In this document: in pieces, positions 25,337 to 37,000 of the stretch | How the letters are laid out: each line of letters opens with the position of its first letter | How positions within the stretch are numbered: position 1 is the first letter of the stretch | From: Tubulanus polymorphus | Taxonomy: Eukaryota; Nemertea; Palaeonemertea; Tubulaniformes; Tubulanidae | DNA: 64,000 bases | Direction of reading: 5' to 3' | NCBI RefSeq assembly: GCF_964204645.1 | Contig: NC_134027.1 | Location: 10,218,485 to 10,282,484 of the forward strand | Notes under the pieces: model-generated | Told to the model about the DNA's origin: nothing | The model's input: only the letters and a program-made list of their open reading frames with translations | Database searches by the model: none | Program-made: the position numbers and the translations under genes

Positions 25337-26325
25337 CTCACAACTGTGGAACCGGGTCCTGGTCTGCAAGTTGGAAGTAATTGAACTTACCGGGTACCCA
25401 CGAGCGATACGAAATCAACGTCTTCGTCCTTTTTGTATAACCGGAAACTCACTGCAAAAATCGGAAAACGTTAGAATCAATAATCTAACAAGTATTTCAG
25501 TGAAGGCAACAATCAGTTTGTTGCCGCCTGTACCTACCCCCTCAGATAGCCCCCATTCAGGCATTCGGTCAAAATGTAATAGTAAATAAAGTTGAAGAAC
25601 AGCAAAATATCTATTTGTTTACAATGATGCCAAGTGAAAATCAGAGCAATGAGGACTCTGTGCCACCAGCTATCCCACTAGATTGCGTGCGTATCAGCAC
25701 GACAACCATGTCGGAATCTAGTTCATTTTCTACAAACTTTCATATAGACTTTTAGCCTCCATCATCAGAAATTAGGCAAATCACTCCTCTTGATAAACTC
25801 AGATAATCTTTAGGTTCATATAATAGGGTGAATTTTACTAATCACCATTCAAAGAATTTGAGATATAATGGATAGATTTTATTATAATGTGAGGAGAAAT
25901 CCGGGAGTCTGAATGCACACTAGAGAACCTGGTGGAACCTAGCTTGCCACATTCAACATGATTAGAGGCATGATGCTACGAGCCAAACCGATTATGTGTC
26001 CTCTTCACTGTCTCTTATCGAGCCATCCAATGTGGTGCATGACTGTATCGAGTAGGCTCCGCACAAGTTATTACCAGTGCACCTGGTAGCTGTCTGTAAT
26101 ATTTACGAGCGAAAATCGTGGATATTGTACAATTAATTGAAAATGTATCCAGGAACAATTGAAATCCATAAGGGGTTGATTCATTTTGAAATACAAACTG
26201 ACTGACTGACAGACGGACCAGGGGAGCTAAATAACAACAAAAGGACATTCACATAGTATATAGATATGAAAGAATTGCTCACCGGATTCCCAGTGCTGCA
26301 TAAAAAATCATAATAAAAGTGAAAA

Positions 26326-26640
26326 CAAGCCATAGGTGACAACGGTTCTCGGGCCCAGGCTCAAACATTTTGGATGTTCTTGTATCTGGGGCCAATAGCT
26401 AAATTCTGTCAAAGACAAGTTTTTGAATACCCGGTTCCTCAGTTATGAGGTCATCTTCAAGGTCATGTCACTGAAAACCAGAGTTTTTAGTGTCTTGTTC
26501 TGCCGCTAGGTGGTGCACTGGGCCCATTCTTTGGACTACACAACTAGACCCCAATACTAACATTGTACCCGAGTTTCATCAAGATCAACCAACTATTAAT
26601 GATAAGTAGCTGTAAGACAGACACAAAGACCCAGGCTCAG
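26326..26640 (+). repeat. Interspersed repeat family R1, copy 2
   Basis: The copy contains all R1 landmarks, including GCCAATAGCTAAATT, CCTCAGTTATGAGGTCATCT, a GGTGGTGCACTGGGCCC block and a tail GATAAGTAGCTGTAAGACAG. A second, partial repeat of its middle follows at 26640-26750. Confidence 0.75.
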
Positions 26641-28080
26641 GCTCGAAACCTATCTCCAAAATTACCATGGGTTAGTTCCCATTTTTGAATTTTGACCAGT
26701 TCCTAAGTTATGAGGTCATTTTCATGGTAATGTCGTTGAAAAACAGTTCATGGATGGTGCCGAGATACTACGTCTGTCAGGAGAAATTTCCAGTCGTTGA
26801 CTATATTCCGTTAATAAAAAATATTGAAAAAAACTCGATCTAAACTGCACACGACCAGTGCTCCTGAAACACGTTCGTGTTCATCGACTTCAACATCATC
26901 AATCATCATCATCGTCATCATCAATTGCCGGATCTTTAGATGGCTTTCAAGCCTATCATTATCCGTTTCCATGTCTGACTTTGTGAAAATTCAAACTCGC
27001 AGTAAAAAATGCCTGGATACACTCCTGACGAAAATTACTGATATGCAACGCACTGTAGGAATATGGCACCTGTTGGGCCGGGATGTATTTAGACGATGTC
27101 GACCGATACCATTGGAAGTGCCCTTTGAAAATTGTCTACTTTTTAAAAATCTTAAATAGGCCGGACTGCCAACCTCTGAAAAGTGCTATCAGTAACAAAT
27201 AGATTTTTTTTCAGTAACATTGAAATATGAACAAGTTAAAATTAGTTCCCGAGTTCAATTCTGCTTCAAGCTATTTTCATGAGTTTTCTGTGATCGAATT
27301 ATCACTGCTCACCTCTTATCGGAGAGTATCGACGTAGATTTATGGAGATGTTACATTTTGAGCTACATGCGTTTTGATTTTTATTAAAATGCTATCAGAA
27401 ATAAATTCAACGATTCTCGAGTTTGATTCAACTGTCGAGTGAAAATTTATGTCATTAACATCATTGTCGTCATGTCCATTTATACTGAATTTAAAGATTG
27501 CAATTCTAGCTATTGTTATTGTATACGTACGTCAACAAGCTAAAAATTTGTAACATGGACTTCCGATATAATTCTATTTAAAAAGTTGTCAGTAGTATAA
27601 TTTCGAAGTTGAATTTAGCCGTTACGTGGAGAATTGGCGTCATAGCTCAGCAGTCAAAACATGGAAAACAACATCGTCCTTGTCATAAGTGGATTCAAAT
27701 CAAAATTCAAAAGGTGCATTGGTTTGAAATCGGTTTATAGAAAGCAGTTTGCGTCCCAAACCGGTTTGCCGTAGTGAAAACAAATGCGACAGAACAAAAA
27801 GTAGGTTTGAGTCGGCTACCAGCAGAAATTTGCTTATTCCGAAAAGTCGGTTTGGTATGGCTGGTTTACACAAAGCGTTTAGGTTAACGCCCAAACAAAG
27901 ACGCCGGTTTATCAAAAACAAACCGAAACAATTTGTGCAAAATGATTTCAAACTTATGTGCCTAAAGATTGCATTGCTAGCAATCATGAATGTTTTTTTC
28001 ATTGTTAAATCGTTATTTCATCGTAAAGCGTAAGATTCCAACTTTCTAGAAGTCGCACTTGTCCAGTATCGGAGATTAAC

Positions 28081-31000
28081 TTACTCGAACATATTGCAAA
28101 GGGCTTCATCTTCAGCGTCTTGTTCCTGGCTTTGAATCTAAAAATAAAACATTCAGAAAATAGGGTATGAAAATAGTTTACTTAATACGAAGCCCAGGCT
28201 GGCGAATATGGCAGTGATAAACAGCTAAAGTCTATTTCAACTTGACTCGAGAGGACATCGGTGGCCTAGCTCAGTCAGTTTTGGTGTGACATACCCGATA
28301 CAGGTCTTTAAAGGACCAGAATGGACCGGCAGTCGAACTAAAACATTGTTCTTCAATCCATTCTATACGCTTTATTGAAGGATTGCAAAAAAGTCTTCAT
28401 TGAAAACTCAAGTTGAAATAAACATTACATATCGTACATGCAGGACAGAAACAGTTTTGTTAGTGTTAATGTTCATGTTTGTGCCCCATTTACTATGACT
28501 GGAATGGTATGAGAAAAGAGTTTTAGTAGGTTCAGCGCTAATGGCCGACTTAAAGCAGAGCAAGGAAGTAAAACGCATAAAAAACACATTACAGTCCCAA
28601 ACAAGACATCTTGCGGTTCGAAAATGTTCGGCTGCTCTTGTAGAGGACGATAATACTAGCCTGTGGTGTTAGAGCTATTAAACGCCGTTTCAATAATGTT
28701 ACCTAGTAGTATGTGTTATTTAAGGAATTCTGTGAGAGTCGATATCCTATATATCATCAATACTGGTGTTACAAAATAACAACAGAAATGCTAGGGCCTA
28801 AGTACCAAAATTCCGGAATTTAGAACGGGGGGGTCTGAAAAATTCTCCCCCAGAAAAAAATTTTGCGTTTTTGCATCGCCGGAGATGCAGTATCACGATC
28901 GGCATCTTTCATCTGAAAATACGACGGCAGGCATTCATTGTGCTTCACATCCCTCGCTGCCTTCTTATGCCGCGCGCTAACCGGGTGACGAAGAATATCT
29001 TTTTTCCCGCCACTACCGTATTTGACCTGGTCTTTACAAACGACGCAGTACGCCACGCCAGCTAAGTCTAACTTGCGAATGTAGTTCGATAAGTAGTCCC
29101 CGTTACTGTCCTTACACTCTAGCCAGTGCCAGTTAAATTTATTTTTTATACCGCTGTCAATTATATCAGCCGACTCCCGACTGACAATCTTTCCGTGCGT
29201 GCTCATTTTGCAGACCGTCCCGCTTGACAGCTGCAGGCAAAAAGAAAGTTACAAAGCTGCGTGCCTCAGGACAAAGCACGTGCGTGGTAATAATTAAGAT
29301 GATATTTATTAAATATCATCTTAATTATTATCACGTGCATCTTCACATTGTTGGCTGTCAGCGGGACGATGTACAACGGCGCGTAAAGATAATTGGAAAT
29401 GGCGTCACAACAGTGGCGCTCCGCCTACGCACGCACAGATACCACAACAAGCACACATATATACATTGTAGCAGAACATCCTCGGAAACGGAGACCAAGA
29501 TAAAATAACACAGAAGCGACGACGAGTACAAGCAAACGAACACTTTTACGGTCCGTGCCATTACTGGTCGCCGCGAGGAATTCTCACCAAATTTCCGGAA
29601 TTGACATCGGCCATCCTAAATTTCCGGAAAACTAGCATCTCTGTAACAATAACAATCGCAAATTCTGGCGTTTGTTTTGTAATCTTTATGATATATATTA
29701 ATAAATCTTTATAATCATTTTTGAGAGGATGTGCACTACAACATTAACATATCAGGGCTGGTCAATTCAACCCATTCAACCCATGTATTGATATTCAAAT
29801 CCAAAATAACTTTTAAATAATATTGATCCTTAATATTATATATATTACATTACTTATTGTCAACAATATTGAGTAATATATGGGTCATTTTTCAAGGCGT
29901 CGGTTAAGATTGAAAAACATTCTGACTGTGAGAATAATACCCTTACCCTTTCGATTTCATCTTGTTGGTTTCTGAATTCCTGCTGTTTGATAATGTCTTT
30001 GTGAGGTGCTAGCTGAATAGTGATCGACTGATTCACCGCTACTGGTACTGGCAATACCTGGAGGTAACAGAGAATGACGAAGGAGTAAGGTACATTCATT
30101 CATTCGTTCATAAAAATGCCTACAGTTGCGAGCAGTTTCATAGTCAGGGTGGCCACTTTTAGTTGACTTGATTTTTCCCTGTCTTTTCCCCAACATATGC
30201 ATCTTGTTTTCCCTGACTTGATCAGCTAAGAATCCGATCGATAAACACGATCAGCAGCCCCAGCCACCTGAAGGGACATGCACAATGGCTCAACAACCGC
30301 TGATGGGAAGTATCACCTCGATCAACCTCCAACTCCTGATCAACAGATGAGAGTTTGGGGAGATTTGTTTTTAAAATGTTCTGCGATCCCACTTGCAGAA
30401 GTTACAAGTTTCAAGTCAATTAACACAGTCAAATATGCATAACATAGACAGAGGCTGTTTGATTTTACGCACAATCTAACTATCTCAACAAATTTCCCTG
30501 ACTTTACCCTGATTTTTAGCTTCTTTTTTTTCAAAATTCCTTAACTCTTTTAAAGAAGAGAAAATTCCCTGATTTCCTGGTAAGTGGCCATCCTGACAGT
30601 GAAACATCATTACAATTGACTGGGATAAGACAGATCCTTTGGATGCAATAAAACCGAAATTGGAGCAGAAATACAAGAACAAAATCAAGCCCCATCCACT
30701 GGTTTGGAAGGTAGCCATCAAAACTGACATGGAAAGATTTGTCTAGCCTAGGTCTCAATAACTTTGAAATGTTATTTAAAAGCAAAGTTCCATTGTTGAT
30801 CGACGAAATAATTTTTTTGCGGCAAATTCAAGATTGCAAAAAAAAAAATCAAAAGTAAAATTAATCCAAAATATTGGCTATAAAAAATATTATTAGTATC
30901 TTATTTAGTATAGAATTACCTTTTTGAACTTTTTGAAATTTCGAACGGGATGGCCATTACGCGCTACAATTTCCGTGTCGTCATCGTTAATTGTATTCAT

Positions 31001-34000
31001 TGGCCTGTGCACAAGCGGAACAACACGTACGTTCATGCAGCCACAACGTATATCTGGGTCGGGATCGTGCTCGGCTGTGCGAGGCGTCTCAGACTTGAAA
31101 TATACATACACGTTAATAAGAGCACAAAAACAAACTGATTTCCATTAGAATTCATTCGATAACCGGGATTTCCATTTCATGCGGCAAAACATAGGAATCA
31201 CGCACAACAACTATCGAAACTAACCAATTGAAATTTATTTTCCAGTTTAACCCTTTCAGTACGTTTACACCACAGTGCGGTGTATAAATCAATGATAGAT
31301 TTCGCTAGTACACCGTACTGCGGTGTATTGATGTAATTAGTAATCAGTAATCATCGCTCTTAAAAAATGGCAGCACCTGTCAAACATAGTGAAACACTAG
31401 TAACTAATGATACACGGCGCCGTGGTGTAGACGCATTATAGTGGTATTCCCGTTATTCAACACACTAGGGTGGAATTTTGAAAAATTTTCAAATTATCTC
31501 CAGCACTATAGGGTATTAATTAGTCAGCACTGAAAGGGTTAACATTTCATTGAAATATGAAAGAAAATGTTCAATCAATCAGTAACCAACAGTAAGACCC
31601 ACGGTAACATCTTTCAAATTTCAATATGCCGATCGAACGAATCAAATTCGCATTTCTCGTTATGAAATAGTAACAAATACTGAAAATCAGGAACAGTCTC
31701 TGAACAGGCACACTGAGTCGCTATAAGCACCAATAAAGATGGATGAAAAAGAACACAATAGCCCTCCCAAAAGTATCATCCGATCAATTCTAAACATTTC
31801 AAAGTATTCATACAAAAACTTCATTGACATTGAAGCGTCAAGTGGCAAAGTGGTTTATGCCATATTGGAAACTTTGTACTGGTCTTGGCAATTCAGGGTT
31901 GACTCATAGTACTGAAAGGGTTTGAATGATCCAATCACTGAATGCCTCTTGGAAGCAGATGAATAGACAGCAAAAACTCCATGGAGAAGGTGAAAAAGAA
32001 AGTCCACGTACGTATTGGAACTTTTTTAAATATTGCCGTATAAAATCTTTTACAAACCGTCTACGGTTCCTGTGGGCTAAAATGACATTGGGCAGATGAA
32101 ACTGCATCGTCATCATACTCACATTTCCCGTATGCTGCTTGGATAGGTATCCGTGGCTAGTTGGTTCCGCCTCAGCTAGGTTCCACATTTCAACAGTTTC
32201 GTTTTTAATTTCAATAGGTTGAGTTGGTTCACACGATTTCTAAATTATACGACCAACATACCAGTAGTGTTATGGACTAGTTTGAATACTTGGGTACCCA
32301 ATTAAGTAATCAAATCATTGGACCTTAGATAGACCTTAGAGTAACATCAGGGCGGCCACTTTAATTTGACTTGCTGTTTCCCTGACAATTCCCTGACACG
32401 TATATTGTTTTCACTGATTGGATCTGCAAAGAATCGAATCAATGAACACAGTCGAATACGTAAGACATAGACAGAAACTGTTTGATTTCATGCGCGATCT
32501 AGCAATCTCAAGTTTTAGCTTTTCTAAAAAGTTCCCCCATTAATCCCTGAAATTCTTAAAAGGAAAGAAAATTCCCTGACTTTTCCTCGATTTCCAGGTA
32601 AGCCGCCACCCTGAACATATTCATATGATTGGATACTCACCGATGGTAGTTCAGTTTTTCCGGACGCTGATTTCTCGTCGTCTTTCCGTTGCGCGTTGTT
32701 TTGATCTTGGCTCCTAATACGCGTTCTACGTCGCGGCAACGCCGGAATTGCATCGAATTCATCGGCCAGCAGTGTTTCTTTGATCTCGACGGCATCTGAT
32801 TCAGTTTTAATACTTTGTTTCGAATTGCGATTGCTAGCATTGTCATTCGATTTGGAAACAGACTGTTCGGCCGCCGCAGATATGACTTCTATGCGATTTT
32901 GTCCGTTATCGGACACAGATTTTGTGTTCAACGTTCTACGCCTACGGCCGGACATTATCGTATTAAAATCGTCGATCACCTCAGTGTTATTCGTATCCAT
33001 ATTCTCAGCAGTATTCGGTAACGCCGTTTCGACAGTTTTTTCCGGAATCTGTGAACGCCTCGATGACCGGGGCATAGCAACGAAGTCGAACAAATCGTTA
33101 TTTACAACAGGCGCTGTAGCATCTTCGCTTTTGATTTCACTTTTGATCAGTTTCGCCAGGGGTGCAGATGTCTCCGGGCTCTCAGCTCTTTGCCTATCAA
33201 TGTAAATCACTCATACATTCATACTAAGTTAGACAAGCCATAAGCGACAACAGTTCTCAGGCTCAAACTCCAACTCCAAAACTACATTGCGTTAGTTCCC
33301 ATTGCATTATGGATTGATGTATCTAGGGTCAATAGCTAAATTTTGTCAAGACAAGTTTTTGAATTTCGACCCTGTTCCTTAGTTATGAGGTCATCTTCAA
33401 GGTCATATCGCTGAAAAACAGTGCCTTGTTCTGTCACTAGGTGGCGCACTGGGCCCATTTTAGGGCACATTTTCTGCACTGCCCAACGAGACTCCCATAC
33501 TGATATTGAACACTAACTTTACCAAGATGTACCCACTATTAACGGAGCTAAGTAGCTGAAAGACAGAACCACAGATGCACAGTTTCGAGGATAAGGGCCT
33601 AACGAACACTCGAGAACCAAAGAAGATTTACCACTTTGGTGGGATATCTGATATAACCACTAGACTGTCAAGACGGGCTTAGGTAGACTCTTAACTGCTT
33701 GCAGCACACAATTCGATCGATTGCAACTAGTCGCAAATGGCTAAATACTAGACTGACATGCAACAGTGTGCGAGAAGTATCTCTGTCAGTTACAAGAGCA
33801 GCTTATGTGGCTGCGACTGGGAGATACAGGCAAATCCTCAAAAAGTAGAAAATGTGCGACATGTTGCACCTGGTGTCACTGGCAGGTGCAACGGCATCGA
33901 TTTTTCCTTACCTCTTCTTACTGGTGCCATTTATAACTTCTGGAATTTTCGTGGTAGATGAATCTCTTGATACAATTGTTTGACTGCGCGGTTCTATTTT

Positions 34001-37000
34001 GACAGCAACTGTGGAAACCTGTTCAGTGCAAAAACGATGAAAACATTAAACGGTAACCCTCTTGGGGCCCCGACTAAAATTAAGGATGAATGCTGATTAC
34101 GGACAAAACTTGCGATGAAATTCAGGAAGGTTTTTTAGAAATTTTCGCTACTTTTTGTTTTATTTTTCCAATTACAAAAAAAAACGAACTTAGAATATTC
34201 AATTATAGCTTTTCGTTCCTACCAGTTGCGAAGTTGTCGTTTCATCGATGATATTAGTCGTAACGTCAGCAGCAAGTGGCAGAGTTTTGTCATGACTTGA
34301 AACGAAAAAGAATATGATGAAAAATATTCAGGGCAGGCGGATTAACTAGAATCAGGATATATTGGGCCAAATTATGACAATTTATTATATATATTATATT
34401 ATGACGATATTTTCAGCAATCAACATTGCCTGCTCTACAGATTAGCCCAGAATATCAAAGATTACGTTTCACTTCTTGGTTTGCAGCAATACAAGATCCC
34501 GATATACCTGGCTGAGTAAGCATGTTTGTCTGTAAGACGATATATTGTTTTGGCTACTTCGTCCACACAGGCCTGATATTTGAAGACAAGAGTGACCATG
34601 TATTGAAACCGAGGTCCTATCAGATGGATTTATTTGAGTGTATTCAGAAATATTGCACTTGTATTGTTACTAGGTAGGATTCTATGGGAGCCAACATTTT
34701 CACTATACTATCATCTACAGTATATATTACGAACATTTTCCATAGAAAGCTAGACTATGAAAGTGGTTCTTCTTTTTTTACTCACATTTGCGACTGAGAC
34801 TGCGGCACCAAAGTTTCGGGTTTCTGAGATAATGACTGAGATGGCACCGGAAAGAAATTTGCATCTGTAAAAATACCTGTTGTCATTTTAGGAAAATTCC
34901 ACAATCAACCTCTAGAAAAGCGAGCTAGTCTATCGATGTCTACGTATGCCATGTGACCATAGGTTAATATTCGACACGCGCTGAAGAGATTTCATAAGAA
35001 ACATGGCTCTTACCGACTTTAGCATCTGGATTACAGTATTTCTCTATGGAACAATATAATACAGCATAACCAAACTCGGCTTCAGGAATAGCTCTTTTAC
35101 CATATCTATCAGCGAAATACACACAAAAGAATTGTTGGTTTCTATAGACAAGTGGCTGTCCAATATCAATAGTAGACAAAAACCCACAATAAAAAGAAAA
35201 ATTATCTGGTAGCTTAACGTTCCAACTCAATTCTATGAGCCATTTTCAAAAAAGTTTTTTGAAAATGGCTCATAGAATTGAGTTGAAACGTTAAGCTACC
35301 AGATAGTTTTTCTTTTTATTGTGGGTTTTTGTCTACATAAAAGAATGTTTGTAACAGGAATTCATATCTATCGACTGTAATAGTTTTTACGATGGATGGT
35401 GAATGACTCCACTTCGAACACAGCATGTCGTTCATTTTGAGATTTTAGACGGTCCGGTAGAAATGTGGTAGCCATGCAGTTGAGCCACATCCTATATATT
35501 TCTAACAACAATTCGATGAAAAGGCCATTCAACTGAGCTGGAAAGCCTTAATGGGGCTCACATACTTGCATAAGTAGCTGATAACATGGTTAACTCTGTC
35601 CTGAGTGTTTTGAGTCTGAGCCTGACTTTGTTCATTTGGATCGCTGTACATAACTATAGATTCCGGTTTAGTAAGCATGTGACTGTGTTCGTTTCTTGCC
35701 AGTATTGCCGTTCCGCCCGCCATTTCGACTGCCACGTGTAACTTATCATACTGGAAAAGATGTTTATTTTTTTCTAAAGTATTGATCGAGTGCTTCCGGT
35801 GCACCAGGTAATGTTTTCGCACAAAAATGATCAAATCGTAAAAATCTTTTCTCGACCCTGTCACACCAGCTACCCGATAGATGGTGCGCAAGACAATAAG
35901 GACAACTCAAATCAAAATTCAGTTCCTTTTCAATTAACTTTCATCTGGATCTTTAAGTTCCAGCATAACTATTAGGATATTCGTGTCTCTTGATACATAA
36001 GAGCACTCATTCAATGGAAATGAACATTTACAAGAATGATGATAATATTCATAAAGCACTGTGATTCCATCCTGAGACAAAAATCAAAAGCGCTCATCTG
36101 GGTCCAGTTCCACAGTTTGAGTTACGATTTAACTCTTACGAGTTAACTCATTGAAAATGAACTTTCATTTACTCAGAGTTTACTGTAACTCAGAACTGTG
36201 GAACCGGGTCCTGGAGTGTCAAGGTAAGCACGGAAAAGTAATTTTTGCAGTGATACTCAAATTAGACAAATGACATATCCAGAACTGTTTGAAGCATGTT
36301 AATGAATTGGTTCCAAAGTATGGGCGCACACCGCGATAATAATTGATCTTCCTCCGAAGAAGATGATCTTCCTCGATGAAGAAAGATCTTTCTCAAGAAG
36401 AAGGCAATATTTCAAGCCGAAATTTAGAGTTCGAAATGATCGATTTCGATTGTGTCATCTGTACCTGTTTAGAAGTGAGGAAGAAGAACTTTTTATCAGC
36501 GAATAACATCTTTCGTACGTCTTTGCGTTGGAACGATATTTCATTCGGGTCAATTTGAGATTCGGCTAATGGTGGCAAAAAACTTTAAAGCAAAAAAAAG
36601 GAAAGAAAGAAGAACAAATTCAAATCGTTTCCTTAGGAAACCCGGTGGCGTTAAGAATACAAGGGCGAATCGCTTGATGAAGCTAGATCTAGAAGTACTC
36701 GATAAATGAAATTACTTCCGAGAATCTTTTCTCTGAAAACAAAGCTTCCTTTTAAGCATCGGCATTATGTTATTCAAGCAGAATTTGTTGTCTATGGCAG
36801 TGTTAATAGGCATTTTAACCTCTAAGTATAAATTGGTGATGGACTTTGCTGCGGGGTATCGATGTATTTGGTAATTGATTTTTATCTCTAATGAAATATG
36901 GCAGCACCTGTCAAACATAAAGTAACAAATGATACACCGCACTGCAGTTAAGACGCATTATAGCTGTATGCCGGTAATCAAACATGCTGGGATGGAATTC

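Larger units (their letters stand above)
18071..28080. other. 10-kb gene desert rich in small repeats
   Basis: Between the DUF1295 gene and the NBN stop codon I find no supported gene. Listed repeats inside: a (GAAT)n run, MITEs at 23162-23287 and 23622-23778, the second copy of the 12627 repeat, a ribozyme-bearing fragment at 25258-25336 and an R1 copy at 26326-26640. A further diverged repeat links 24660-24870, 27160-27260 and 31545-31700 (shared TTTCATTGAAATATGAAAG and CCCACGGTAACATCTTTCA). Short frames here lack domains, introns or codon bias. Confidence 0.5.
28783..29643 (-). mobile_element. hAT-like DNA transposon remnant in NBN intron 15
   Basis: The 861-bp element has 12-bp terminal inverted repeats, CAGAAATGCTAG at the left and CTAGCATCTCTG at the right (11/12 match), just inside a 6-bp direct repeat TAACAA on both flanks. 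TTCCGGAA palindromes follow both ends. The end sequence is of the hAT type, but hAT makes 8-bp duplications, so the class is provisional. It encodes a BED-like zinc-finger ORF and holds a perfect 21-bp palindrome. Confidence 0.6.

Noticed and set aside
25735-25780. CTGATGATGG followed by GAAAG on the minus strand
   Set aside because: Stem II does not close over the gap and stem I is absent, so I do not call a ribozyme.
27700-28033. Overlapping open frames of about 95-100 codons on both strands
   Set aside because: Both strands are open, with no domain, no conserved motif and no splice context. The repeated AACCGG/CGGTTT words suggest an unclassified repeat.
28255-28330. tRNA-like A box GGCCTAGCTCAGTCAG
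   Set aside because: No B box at the right distance and no cloverleaf, so neither a tRNA gene nor a clear SINE can be claimed.
33194-34785. Direct join of NBN exon 9 to exon 12 (skipping exons 10 and 11)
   Set aside because: The phase allows it, but two intervening open segments with good splice sites have exactly matching phases in series. Skipping remains possible as alternative splicing.
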